From Pseudomonas putida (GTDB lineage Bacteria; Pseudomonadota; Gammaproteobacteria; Pseudomonadales; Pseudomonadaceae): 64,000 bases of DNA. Below the pieces are notes generated by a model. The model did not search any database. It worked only from the letters and a program-made list of their open reading frames with translations, and was not told the origin of the DNA. The position numbers and the translations under genes were made by a program. Where the stretch lies: positions 2,914,001 through 2,978,000 of the forward strand of contig NZ_CP113097.1 of the NCBI RefSeq assembly GCF_026625125.1, read 5' to 3'. Below, one piece after another: positions 45,888 to 54,913 of this stretch. How positions within the stretch are numbered: the first letter of the stretch is position 1; every line of letters begins with the position of its first letter.

Positions 45888-46784
45888 ATGGATATGATGC
45901 GTTTTCACGACCTTTATCTGCGTCTGTACACCGAAGACCTTCAGGCTAACGGCAAAGAATTGCTCGACCAGTTCTTTGCGCTTTGGAGCGAGGCAGAGGA
46001 GAGCGGGATTGACCTGGACAGCCTCAATGAAGAGGCCGACGACTGCTTCCATCGTATCGCCGAAACCCGGCTATTTCCGTTAGCTGTTTGTAAGTGGGTC
46101 GGAGAGCTGGGGCATAAGGGCATCAGCAGGCCGTTGCTTCATCATGTGAGCGTGCGCTACCTGCAGCACTCAGAATTGCTCAGGTTTCTGTTGCCTGAGG
46201 AGGCGGAGCAATCTGCCCTGAAGGCGGCCAGCCGCATGTGCGTAATGAGTGTGCCGGTACCTGTATCCCTCGGTTGGATTCTCAGCCTTAATGAAGAACT
46301 ACCCGCCAGTTCGCGGCTCACCAGCATTACCAGAATGGTTGTGGGGCTCCTGACTTCTGAGTATCCGGGCACATGCATGCGCCTTCTTAAGTCGGAAAAA
46401 TCACCGTTCGCGCAGTCACGGGTGGCGCAGGAAGCCTTGCAGCGGCTTGTCGCTGCAGATGCCACCCTGGATAACCTTCCTTATCTGACCGAGCTTGAGA
46501 TGCCACCTGCGATGGAGCGCAGTTTCCGATATTTACGCCGCGACGAGAGCCGATCGGTGACAGACCAGGCGCATGAGCATGCATTGTTCGGCACGGTCAC
46601 AGCTAAACACTTCAAATACGCAACCAGGATCGCCATGGAGTACGTAGGGAATGACGAAGCTGGCGACATGACCATTCCAATGTTCACGCACGAAATGAGT
46701 TTCGAGTTGCCGCAGACATGGGTCGCCGACCCACTGCGCTACGCGCTGATGATGAACGCTCTCTGGAACGGATCTGACGAATGA
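45888..46784 (+). CDS. First protein of a coupled two-gene cassette (298 aa)
   Basis: The soluble, helical protein shows no known motif; phrases include LYLRLYTEDLQANGKELLDQF and TSITRMVVGLLTSEYPGT. Its stop TGA overlaps the ATG of the next gene (ATGA at 46781-46784), so the two are translationally coupled and probably act together. Leaderless or weak ribosome site at ATG 45888; an in-frame ATG 45894 is an alternative. Confidence 0.7.
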   Translation: MDMMRFHDLYLRLYTEDLQANGKELLDQFFALWSEAEESGIDLDSLNEEADDCFHRIAETRLFPLAVCKWVGELGHKGISRPLLHHVSVRYLQHSELLRFLLPEEAEQSALKAASRMCVMSVPVPVSLGWILSLNEELPASSRLTSITRMVVGLLTSEYPGTCMRLLKSEKSPFAQSRVAQEALQRLVAADATLDNLPYLTELEMPPAMERSFRYLRRDESRSVTDQAHEHALFGTVTAKHFKYATRIAMEYVGNDEAGDMTIPMFTHEMSFELPQTWVADPLRYALMMNALWNGSDE

Positions 46785-48466
46785 GTATCCAGCTCGTGCT
46801 CTCTCATTACCTCTCTGGACTTCGCGAGCGAGAAGAGCTGGACGCGCTTCTGCCCGATCTACTGATGGCCATGGGGCACTGGGTCGAAAGCAGCCCTCAG
46901 GTTGGCGTCAATCAGGGCGGGGTCGATGTTCTGTCTACCCTTACCGACGCTGACGGAGCTGTGGAAGCATTCCTGTACGTGATCAAATTTGGCAACGTAA
47001 GCCGCAGTGACTTCTACAGCGGTCAACAGGCGATCCAGCCCAGCGTGCGCCAGGCTGCCTCGGAATACATCCAGAATCGATTGCCGGCGAAACTGCGACG
47101 GTGCAAGAAAACGATCGTCATTGTGTCCAATGGTGAGCTTAAGCAAGACGCACAGTCAGACTACGCCGCGCTCACCAAAGAAGTCGCCGAGATCAACCCG
47201 CTGTGCTCGCTGGATTTTTGGGGCATCAATCGACTCAGTCCGCTCATTGAGCAGCATCTGTTTGATGATGCCTTGCTTCTAGACAGGGGCAAATCCGATC
47301 TCAGAGCCGCCCTGGCTGGTCTGGAAGACACGCAAGCGTCCTTCAGTCGCTTCATCAGGTTTGTTGAGGACTGTGTAGCAGCGCCTGAGGGGGCCGCTGA
47401 GGGCTCAGCGAACACACGAAAAAAACGGTTTCTGAAACGCGCTGCCGCTGCGGCCATGGGCTGGGCTGTGCTTCTGGTGTGGGGCCAGACTGAAAATAAT
47501 CAGAAGCCTGGTGTGCTCGCCGGCGAATATCTTCTGCTACGGCTGTGGAGCGAGGCGATAACGCTCGACGTCCAGCAGGACAAACAGTTCCTCAAGCGCT
47601 TTGAGACCCTTGCGAGGCTTCACCTGAGCGCGCTGAATCGGTATTACGATCGCATATTCCCCTCGCTTCTCAACCTTCGCAGGGTTCTTCGGTACCGCCC
47701 AGATCACGTGCTGTACATGGATTTGGCGTGCGAGGAGCTCGGGCGCTTGGGTACGGCCTCACTCTTGGCCCAGGCGATTAATGCCGGCGAGTCGGAGCGC
47801 GCCCTGCTTCATGCGCAACTGATCAGCTTCATAAGCGTACATCAAGGCTGTCGGATGCCGGTCTACGATGGTCAGGCGATCGACATGTCACTGGCAATGG
47901 CTGCTCTGTTCGCTAAAGGCGATACAGCAAACATCAGAGCGGTCTTGGGCGAATGCGTCGACCGCTTCAGTGCGGCGCTCCGAGAGAGGCACTTTATGCC
48001 GGTCGACACTGATGACCTGGAAGACGCTATGGCGCTTCACAATGGTAAGGAAGGACATCACGGTCGCTTCTTCAAAACCACGACTTGGATACCGCTTCTG
48101 GGTACCGTTGCAGCAATGCTGGACGACCAGAAAAGCCTTCACAAGCTGTCGACCCGAATTGTTCCCCAACTGAAGGGGGTGACCATGGAGCGCTGGTACC
48201 CAAGCATTGGATTGCAAACACTCACAGGCTCAAGAACGGCACTAAATACGGTTGGCGTTTCCCGGGCCATTTCAGAGTTTCGCAATACGCCGGAGGAGGA
48301 GGTCAGCGCGTCATTGCACCTGCCGCCACACAGCGCGGCGCCCAATGAGTTCGAGTGGCACAACACGCCGTGGGATGTGCTGATCGCTATCTCCGCCAGA
48401 ATCCATCGTCATCCGTTGCCAACCTGGTACCTGCAGAAATGTACTGCCAGCCAGGCTACTGCCTGA
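46781..48466 (+). CDS. Second protein of the cassette: nuclease-like N-terminus, membrane-proximal middle
   Basis: The 561-residue protein begins with a restriction-endonuclease-like region. VGVNQGGVDVLSTLTDA is followed by AFLYVIKFGNVSRSDF (acid, then strand ending I-K), then KKTIVIVSNGELKQDA and LDFWGINRLSPLIEQHLF, a pattern I have seen in nuclease-like sensors of defence loci. A hydrophobic patch (AAAAAMGWAVLLVWG) near residue 225 could be a membrane helix. The rest is helical. Coupled to the gene before by ATGA overlap. Function inferred from motif pattern only. Confidence 0.7.
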   Translation: MSIQLVLSHYLSGLREREELDALLPDLLMAMGHWVESSPQVGVNQGGVDVLSTLTDADGAVEAFLYVIKFGNVSRSDFYSGQQAIQPSVRQAASEYIQNRLPAKLRRCKKTIVIVSNGELKQDAQSDYAALTKEVAEINPLCSLDFWGINRLSPLIEQHLFDDALLLDRGKSDLRAALAGLEDTQASFSRFIRFVEDCVAAPEGAAEGSANTRKKRFLKRAAAAAMGWAVLLVWGQTENNQKPGVLAGEYLLLRLWSEAITLDVQQDKQFLKRFETLARLHLSALNRYYDRIFPSLLNLRRVLRYRPDHVLYMDLACEELGRLGTASLLAQAINAGESERALLHAQLISFISVHQGCRMPVYDGQAIDMSLAMAALFAKGDTANIRAVLGECVDRFSAALRERHFMPVDTDDLEDAMALHNGKEGHHGRFFKTTTWIPLLGTVAAMLDDQKSLHKLSTRIVPQLKGVTMERWYPSIGLQTLTGSRTALNTVGVSRAISEFRNTPEEEVSASLHLPPHSAAPNEFEWHNTPWDVLIAISARIHRHPLPTWYLQKCTASQATA

Positions 48467-48971
48467 ACCGAGCCGTAAACCCTTGCGAGTGGAAGGGGGA
48501 TCCAGCGGCTTGCGAGAGGGCGGGGACGTCAAAGGAGTACAAATGTTGCCTCTGCGCGCTTCTAAGATGAGGGGGTGCGCAGGGCCAACTCCTACTATTT
48601 GGTTAACCTTAGAAGCACCTTGGAAGCACCTCTTCCACGGACGTGCCAGCGTTGTGAAAATCTCGGCCCGCAACCGTTGTCCAGGAGCTGTTCGAATGGG
48701 GTCGGGCTGGTCACCGAGAGCGAGGCTGATAATTTGCCGAGGACTTGATGGTCTCCCTGCGTGATTCTCGCCAGAAAGCTCGACTCCAGTAGGGCTGCAG
48801 CCCCCGACCCGAGGCGCTGTAGCCGTCGTGTAGCTCGACACAACAGCAGTACTCGCAGCCCTATGCCTTATCTACTGCCGATGCACCACCAGGAAATGCG
48901 ATGCTTGATCAATTGCTGCGAGCAAAATTAATGAGGATGACTACGCTCGAAAAAAACACAGGAGATGGATT
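48467..48971. other. Intergenic stretch without a supported gene
   Basis: Several open frames overlap but none has a ribosome site or protein-like make-up. At 48534-48545 GGAGTACAAATG matches one half of the GAGTACA-type palindrome, with the other half degraded. Confidence 0.4.
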
Positions 48972-49168
48972 ATGAAAATGATGACGCGGAAAGAGTTTCT
49001 AGAGTGGTTCTCCGGCCAGGTAGATTGTTACGAGCATGCAAACGATCCGACCACTTCGGGGTGCCATTCACTACAGCCCTCGAGCGTTGGAGGGTGGCAA
49101 AAGCGATGCACCAGCCGAATAAAGTTAATGGGCGTCATTCTGTCAAGCCGAGAAGAGGAGTTCTTTGA
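48972..49168 (+). pseudogene. Small gene apparently broken by a -1 frameshift
   Basis: After GGAG, ATG 48972 opens MKMMTRKEFLEWFSGQVDCY, protein-like at first. Beyond about 49050 that frame turns to noise while the adjacent frame reads FGVPFTTALERWRVAKAM and ends in TGA at 49166-49168, overlapping the ATG of the next gene (TGATG). Adding one base near 49040-49055 would give one 65-66 residue protein coupled to its neighbour. The frameshift is inferred. Confidence 0.45.
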
Positions 49169-49686
49169 TGTTGAAAACTATCGCTTCTTCATTACAGGTT
49201 AAAGGTTTAGTCATAGATGAATGTGAAACCGTAGCACTACGACCGACCTTTATATCGCTTTTGGATACTGCGAACGTTAGCAGTGCCGTGTTCAATGCTG
49301 CTTATCAGAGAGGGGTTTCGCTTGAGCAGATCGACCGTATTTGGCGATTGGCTGATGACCAACTTGAAAATGTCAAGCTTTTCGAGCTTTTTAGTTCCAT
49401 GGCCATACGCACTGACATACGTTGGTTAGAATGGGCCGGTCGTAGCATGGTGGGTCAGCGTGATACGATGAACGGTGGAGAAAAGTGCATCCCCTTTAGG
49501 ATTTTAGGCGAAATTTTGCACAAGACGTTGCTGGCCCAGCGCGAGGGCACCTTGCCTATCCCCGACTTTACTCAAGGCGTAAGTTGGTCGAGTTTTACTT
49601 TTGAATTGCTGGCTTTGATCACTTCCCGCGGACTTACGGATGAGGCGCTGACGGCAACATCGCTCGAGTTCGAACTTGGGCTTTGA
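49168..49686 (+). CDS. Uncharacterised protein (172 aa)
   Basis: ATG 49168 follows GAGGAG by seven bases and overlaps the previous stop. The soluble protein has helical stretches (SLEQIDRIWRLADDQLENVK) and no known motif. It is co-directional with the small genes on both sides, forming a compact three-gene cluster that is visibly more AT-rich than the island before it. Confidence 0.65.
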   Translation: MLKTIASSLQVKGLVIDECETVALRPTFISLLDTANVSSAVFNAAYQRGVSLEQIDRIWRLADDQLENVKLFELFSSMAIRTDIRWLEWAGRSMVGQRDTMNGGEKCIPFRILGEILHKTLLAQREGTLPIPDFTQGVSWSSFTFELLALITSRGLTDEALTATSLEFELGL

Positions 49687-49716
49687 TTTCTTTCTCAACG
49701 ACTTAGAGAGTCATCA

Positions 49717-49995
49717 ATGAAAAAAACCACTATAGAATGTGAAGAATTTCGTTTTGCCAGCACAACACCAAAGCGGATTGTACTTCAGCTTTCACTGCAG
49801 TACTATCGCCGACGCACCGTTGCGGCATATGGACTGCATGACAGCACGGAAGTCGCAGGGGGCACTTGGTCTATCCGCTTCTTTAAACTGCCTGACATTT
49901 ACTTCTATTTTGACAAGTACACCAAGACCATCCTTGAGTATCACCTCAAGCCACTCGACGAAGGGCAAAAACACGTGCGCACGCGCTTTATTTAG
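49717..49995 (+). CDS. Uncharacterised protein (92 aa)
   Basis: A small, beta-rich protein (IVLQLSLQYYRRRTVAAYG, YFYFDKYTKTILEYHL) after AGAGAG. No family recognised. Its stop overlaps, tail to tail, the stop of the minus-strand recombinase-like gene. Confidence 0.55.
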   Translation: MKKTTIECEEFRFASTTPKRIVLQLSLQYYRRRTVAAYGLHDSTEVAGGTWSIRFFKLPDIYFYFDKYTKTILEYHLKPLDEGQKHVRTRFI

Positions 49996-51611
49996 TGATC
50001 ATTGAAAACATTAAGAAGCTTATGATTATTCTCAATCAATTTTCTGTAAGCTGATTTACACCAGCCCCTTATTCTAGCTGTTCGTAAGATTGACTTTTCC
50101 CAAGAATCCTCAAACTCATGAAAGGGAGTCCAATAACTATTGATCGCCAATCGTGAGATCGAGTTAAACCTGGGTTGGGCACTCCCGCCGCGCCATGATG
50201 CTGGTGGACTCATACAGAACCTCAAAAAGTCTTTGGCATCATTCTTGGTGAGAGCGCTAATAGGTTTGTCAGTGAAGTAAATCGCCCAAAGTAGCCACTT
50301 CTCCAGAGCGGCTAGCTTCAATCGCTCCTTATTCAATCGAGCGTACGAGCGGATCATATCTAAGGCCTCCAGTGCCCGCCCCCTCAAGTGAGATGGAAAG
50401 TTTTTGTCCACATAGCTGTCCGCGAGTTCCGACGATATTATCAGGGTTTCACGTATGTCCAAGGCGAACAGGGGAGGAGGTGAGGGCGCATTTTCAGGAT
50501 ATGCACGGGCTCCTGAGTATTCAGGCAGCAACTTTGCTTGAGCAATCGACTTTCTTTCCCAGTGCACTCTACCCAAGCGATTCGCCTCGACTCTATTACG
50601 ATTACGCCGAGCCTCATGCGGGTTGGTATTTGTCCGATATCTAATAGCTCTTTTAAGGATAATCGCTGGCGAGTAAGGTAACTCTTGCATCCAAGGCAAT
50701 CTTGTAATGAAGCGCTTAAAATTATTAGTTGACCACAGCGGCTCGACCTCGCTGCATGATGGAATTAGTGGAAGTCGCATATAGGTGCGATATCGTTTTA
50801 TATAGAATATTAGCGGTGACGGCACTTCCAGGCTGTAAGAGCTTTGAACGCCTCGCATTAAGAATTTTGCTTTATCAGTATCCGAAAACCTGAAGCAGGC
50901 CATACAAAAAATCTCGCAATTCGAAATAAGCTCCAGCGCGGGGATATTCAAATAGAAGCATGTCGCATAAAGGAACAGGCTTCGTTCCATTCGCTCGTTA
51001 GACCTATGAAAGGTGGCCACATATTCTAAATACCGCTCCGCATTTATCTCATCCTGCTCAACATATGGATCCTGTAACTCTACCCAGTGTTCGGAAGGAC
51101 TAATTCTCAGCTGAAACTCTAGCTGTGGTGAAATTTCACTCATGAATCTATTCAACCTGTAAACATAACTGCTTAACGCGATGTTTATCGGTCGAACAAA
51201 TGGCCTCCAATCAGGGTTGTGCTCTAATGCTGATTGCCTTTCCGTAAACCTGGGGGCGCGCGCTCCACACCAACCGTGAGGTGGGGAATTGCAAAATTCA
51301 GAAAACTCTCTCAAATCGGATAGGCTTAACTCTTTTAGGGATTTCTGCGCTACGCATAATATCCACAATACGTATTTTTCAAGGAACCTACCAGCTACAT
51401 CACCGGCGCTGTTATGGAGTGAGAAACGATTGATGTGCTGGGCAAACAGCCTATAGGTCTCGAATGCATCAATTTCTTCGGGAAAAGTGCCAAGATACGC
51501 CCACACAAGCCGCTCCTCATCCAGGACACTAGCAGGATCGCTAGCATTTATAGAAGCGAACTGAAACGGAACTCCAGACTCGCTGAGGATCGATCTAGGT
51601 GACTGGTTCAT
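49992..51611 (-). CDS. Degenerate tyrosine-recombinase-like protein with two core-binding domains
   Basis: The 539-residue protein contains the core-binding phrase of a Pseudomonas integrase group twice: EKYVLWILCVAQ...SPPHGWCG...WRPF (residues about 75-150) and EKWLLWAIYFTDK...SPPASWRG...WTPF (about 425-510). Between them lies a region with the rhythm of a catalytic domain (YATCFYLNIPALELI, then RYRTYMRLPLIPS), but the Arg of Arg-I is absent and no H-x-x-R or Tyr box is present. It is therefore probably inactive as a recombinase. AT-rich compared with the island. It lies next to the dif-integrated phage. Confidence 0.6.
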   Translation of the reverse strand: MNQSPRSILSESGVPFQFASINASDPASVLDEERLVWAYLGTFPEEIDAFETYRLFAQHINRFSLHNSAGDVAGRFLEKYVLWILCVAQKSLKELSLSDLREFSEFCNSPPHGWCGARAPRFTERQSALEHNPDWRPFVRPINIALSSYVYRLNRFMSEISPQLEFQLRISPSEHWVELQDPYVEQDEINAERYLEYVATFHRSNERMERSLFLYATCFYLNIPALELISNCEIFCMACFRFSDTDKAKFLMRGVQSSYSLEVPSPLIFYIKRYRTYMRLPLIPSCSEVEPLWSTNNFKRFITRLPWMQELPYSPAIILKRAIRYRTNTNPHEARRNRNRVEANRLGRVHWERKSIAQAKLLPEYSGARAYPENAPSPPPLFALDIRETLIISSELADSYVDKNFPSHLRGRALEALDMIRSYARLNKERLKLAALEKWLLWAIYFTDKPISALTKNDAKDFLRFCMSPPASWRGGSAQPRFNSISRLAINSYWTPFHEFEDSWEKSILRTARIRGWCKSAYRKLIENNHKLLNVFNDH

Positions 51612-52172
51612 AAGAATAGATGCGTAGGCGGAATAGTGATGGAGACTTGAATTAATAGCTCAGCAATCAAGTCCGCGCAAGAGCCATATCCAAACGAAAT
51701 CGGCACCGCCTTGCAAATAGTGCGTAAGCACCGCCTGGCGCGAAGAACGTTCGATGATTTTTCCGATTTTATTCCGACAGGTGATTTTTTTGAATTGAAT
51801 GGCTACGTCTAAGAATTCCGCAAACTCAGCAGTTTAGATGGCCGTAGGCTGACGCCACGAATCTTTCTTCTGATTTTATTCCGAATGGTAGGTTAAGGCG
51901 CTCACAGGATCCGGCAATTTCGACGGAATCAGCAAAAGCGTCCTCAGTTCAACGAGTTAGCGAAATCTGCCGTCCGATCTGATTTCAACGGCTGACCTGG
52001 CCTCAAGGAGAATTGACCTTAAGCGCGGGACGTAAGGGTGCACGGGAACTGAGATTCCGGTCACTTCAGCGGATTCCACTTTGATTTCAACGGTTACAAA
52101 TGCCTCCATTTGGCGCATCCGGTTTTAGGGCGCAAGCGACACAGATGTCATGGAGCAGTACCATGATATTCC
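51612..52172. other. Intergenic stretch with imperfect GATTT-type repeats
   Basis: No gene supported. Related short sequences recur in one orientation: CCGATTTTATTCCGAC (51763-51778), TGATTTTATTCCGA (51871-51884), TGATTTCAACGG near 51980 and again near 52082. They may be recombinase-binding repeats linked to the neighbouring recombinase-like gene; this is inferred. Confidence 0.4.
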
Positions 52173-52200
52173 ATTTAACATAATATGCATTATGCGTACC
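52173..52200 (-). other. dif: dif site (XerC/XerD), left junction of the prophage
   Basis: On the minus strand the arms GGTACGCATAA and TTATGTTAAAT flank a 6-bp centre (TGCATA), which matches the known gammaproteobacterial dif plan (11+6+11) almost base for base. The left part in plus orientation (to about 52187) is chromosomal and the rest is repeated at the next phage copy. Confidence 0.88.
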
Positions 52201-52281
52201 CGTGGATTTTCTTGCAGGGCGGTGGTAGCCTACTTTTCAGCACTAAAACGTCTAACTACGCTAAATGACTATTTAGAATAG

Positions 52282-53541
52282 TTATATGCCAGCATCGACT
52301 AGCCGCGGCGTCAGAAACAAAACCAGCTCAGTCTGCGTCTTCACCGTCGACGTGCTGTTGAACAACCATTTCAAGCCCGGGATTTTCCCAAAGAACGGCA
52401 CGCTACGCACGACCGTGCTGTCAGCATCCGAATACACGCCTCCCAACGCAATCGTCTTCCCAAAGCCCGAGAACACACGCGACGTCAGCGACGTTGTGTT
52501 AATCGGCGGCACCCCGTTCATGGCTTTAGAGTAATCAGGCTCATCCTTGCTCAAAACCACGTCCAGGAGCACGCCCTGGTCGTTTACGAGAGGCATAACA
52601 TCAAGCGACAACGCAGCTTCTTTAAAAGATACGGACGTGGCCCCATCACCGGCAGACTGCTGATAAGGAACCTGCGAACCTTTAATGATCTTCGCCTGAT
52701 GCCGATCTGTCGTGTAAACGCGCGGACTAGATATCACACGACCTTTGCCTGCTTGTTCCATGGCATCAAGCTCAGCATCTAGATTGAAAGACCTGGACGT
52801 AATGCCGAATCCAGCAATAGCAGCTGGTGTTAAACCCAAAGGCACACTACCAATCAAAGTTCCTGCGCCGCTGCCTACAGAGGTGCTCCACTGAACACCA
52901 AGATTTTTGGTGTACGAACGATCAACCTCAACAATTCGTGCCTCAATCATCACTTGCTTTCGAGAATAGTCGACGGCATCGAGGTAATGGCGCAGTTCAG
53001 ACAAACGCTCGGTGTTCATGCGCGCAACAATAACGGATGAGCCTTCTTCCGCGTTCAAACTCTCGCCTTGATCCAAAGGAAATGCCTTGATGGCATCAAT
53101 GGAAGGAATATTTCTTACTTTAAGCACAGAAACCTTATATGACTGACTTGCAGCCGCTGGCATGGCTGAAGCGCTTCCAGCGTATGAGTCATATGAACCT
53201 GGATCAGCGTTAGTGCGTGGATATGCACTCACATGCAAAAACTTTCCTTCAACCGTATAGAGTAAGCCGCGAGGCGCAGTAACGAACTCTATGGCTTCGT
53301 CCCATGTAACATCCTTCATGCGCATGGACAGCGAACCGCTAACACCTTCGCCCAGGACAAGATTTAGCCCCCTATAATCGGCAAGAAGCTGTAAGGCCGC
53401 AGATGTTTGAATAGTTTGAAAGTCAAAGGTCAGAGATTGCGGACCGTCTTCCGCAAATGTTTGGCTGATAATCACCGAGAGAAAGGCGGCGACAAAGTAA
53501 CGGCTAAAAGATTTGCAGATGCTCATAACGTCAATGTCCAT
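52282..53541 (-). CDS. Filamentous phage secretin (pIV-like), copy 1
   Basis: The protein forms the outer-membrane channel for virion exit. It has a signal peptide (SRYFVAAFLSVIISQTFA), an N-terminal secretin domain (FDFQTIQTSAALQLLADYRG, ...GLNLVLGEGVSG) and the secretin core (VMIEARIVEVDRSYTKNLGV, ...GKGRVISSPRVYT, ...IALGGVYSD, VPFFGKIPGLKWLF, ELVLFLTPRLV). ATG 53541 is chosen because the signal peptide begins there; the frame runs to a TTG at 53595 inside zot. Identical copy at 60986. Confidence 0.88.
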   Translation of the reverse strand: MDIDVMSICKSFSRYFVAAFLSVIISQTFAEDGPQSLTFDFQTIQTSAALQLLADYRGLNLVLGEGVSGSLSMRMKDVTWDEAIEFVTAPRGLLYTVEGKFLHVSAYPRTNADPGSYDSYAGSASAMPAAASQSYKVSVLKVRNIPSIDAIKAFPLDQGESLNAEEGSSVIVARMNTERLSELRHYLDAVDYSRKQVMIEARIVEVDRSYTKNLGVQWSTSVGSGAGTLIGSVPLGLTPAAIAGFGITSRSFNLDAELDAMEQAGKGRVISSPRVYTTDRHQAKIIKGSQVPYQQSAGDGATSVSFKEAALSLDVMPLVNDQGVLLDVVLSKDEPDYSKAMNGVPPINTTSLTSRVFSGFGKTIALGGVYSDADSTVVRSVPFFGKIPGLKWLFNSTSTVKTQTELVLFLTPRLVDAGI

Positions 53542-53578
53542 GATTTGTGGATTGCTTGGGATAGGGGTCAGCGCTACG

Positions 53579-54610
53579 CTAAACCCCTCCCCCAATCAAT
53601 CCACCAACTATAGGGTTGGACTTTTTTAAGGCCCAGGCTGTAATTTTTAAACCATCAACAACACAATAAGCCTCAGTGAAGTCTGAAACATACCTGCAGT
53701 GACTAAACGATATGTATCTGGTATTGCCATTTGCATCAGATATGAGAGCTAATGATTCAGATATAGCTCTGGAATTCGGGTCAGGCTTTGAGGGGTGAAC
53801 AAAACCAACCAGCCGCCACGTAGTTGATAAAGGCGGCTCAACAGGCTTTGCTGCAACTGCACTTACCTTTGCGTTGACGGCGCTAATCGTGTTGGCGTCA
53901 TCACGCTGAAAGAACTTTTTCGAGTAATGAAAACCAAATCCGAGCAGAAACAAAGCTCCGAAGACACATAGCCAAAGCCCGTAGGAACGCAAGAAACTAG
54001 AACGCCCATCAGCCGCAGACTCATCTCCTACGCCAGAGCTAGAAAGAGTTGCAGACTGATAAAAAGAATACACAGATGATTTAAAGGCCCCACCTGTTGT
54101 TCGAACAAGTTTTGACTTGGGCGGACTATCACCGGTTACTGAACCTTGATAAATATCAACCTTGAACGTTTTTTTACTCAGTTTGCGTATACGATAAGTG
54201 GTTTCAACAAGCAGGCGAACCCAGCTAGATATTTGAGCTAAATCTTGTGTAACAAGCACAACGCGCATGGAGTTATTTTTGTCATCAACGCGATGACGAT
54301 GTTCTGCTAACAGGGACTTATCGCTTAAATTTGCATGATTGACATTCTGCCCAGCTGGCCAGCGTCTCCAACATTCATCAAGGATAGCAACAGAACCAGG
54401 TGGTATCACCTCAGAAATATCATCTAATTCGAACCAATTAGAAGGCAGCTGAGTAATATTTCCGCCAAAAGTAGCTAGGAGATCATCAACCGAAAGAGGG
54501 ATGTTTGTAACCACATGCCTATTTTGCTTCAAGGAAGGAATTACAACATGCTCAACAACGCCATAGCTTTTACCATGGCCTGGCTTGCCTACATATGCAT
54601 GGATAGCCAT
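53579..54610 (-). CDS. zot: Zot-like assembly ATPase (pI), copy 1
   Basis: The 343-residue protein starts MAIHAYVGKPGHGKSYG, a Walker A motif typical of Zot/pI. Walker B lies in SVAILDECWRRWP. A membrane helix (LWLCVFGALFLLGFGF) near residue 220 is followed by a periplasmic tail. It drives virion assembly through the secretin. AGGGTGAT precedes the ATG. Confidence 0.9.
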   Translation of the reverse strand: MAIHAYVGKPGHGKSYGVVEHVVIPSLKQNRHVVTNIPLSVDDLLATFGGNITQLPSNWFELDDISEVIPPGSVAILDECWRRWPAGQNVNHANLSDKSLLAEHRHRVDDKNNSMRVVLVTQDLAQISSWVRLLVETTYRIRKLSKKTFKVDIYQGSVTGDSPPKSKLVRTTGGAFKSSVYSFYQSATLSSSGVGDESAADGRSSFLRSYGLWLCVFGALFLLGFGFHYSKKFFQRDDANTISAVNAKVSAVAAKPVEPPLSTTWRLVGFVHPSKPDPNSRAISESLALISDANGNTRYISFSHCRYVSDFTEAYCVVDGLKITAWALKKSNPIVGGLIGGGV

Positions 54611-54613
54611 AAA

Positions 54614-54898
54614 TCACCCTACAAAAGGAATGCGACGGACAAGAAACCTGAGAACATAAGCGCCCGTAACCATGGTTAGCCCGTAAGGAAGGTGCATTAA
54701 GTTGAGGAAGTACCAGACACCCGGATCGATATTTGAGAACAGATCGCCAGATGCTTCGATTAACGGAACGATTTTACTGTTGCTTACAAGGTACAAGAGG
54801 CCCTGCCAAAACCACTCACCAATAATAAGCGGCAGGTCAAGAATAAACTGAATAAGCTGCTCAATAATTGAGATTAACCACTGGGCAAAAGAAGTCAT
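54614..54898 (-). CDS. DUF2523-type minor coat protein (pVI-like), copy 1
   Basis: The 94-residue protein has three hydrophobic stretches (LISIIEQLIQFILDLPLII, YFLNLMHLPYGLTMV, GAYVLRFLV) and matches the size and place (between the adsorption protein and Zot) of pVI-like DUF2523 proteins of inoviruses. Confidence 0.8.
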   Translation of the reverse strand: MTSFAQWLISIIEQLIQFILDLPLIIGEWFWQGLLYLVSNSKIVPLIEASGDLFSNIDPGVWYFLNLMHLPYGLTMVTGAYVLRFLVRRIPFVG

Positions 54899-54913
54899 AA
54901 AGGCTACCTATTA

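Noticed and set aside
48534..48552. Fourth GAGTACA palindrome
   Set aside because: Only one half (GGAGTACAAATG) matches; the second half is degraded, so it was not called an operator.
48311..48843. Minus-strand frame overlapping the end of the cassette gene
   Set aside because: Antisense to a better-supported gene and without a ribosome site or recognisable motif.
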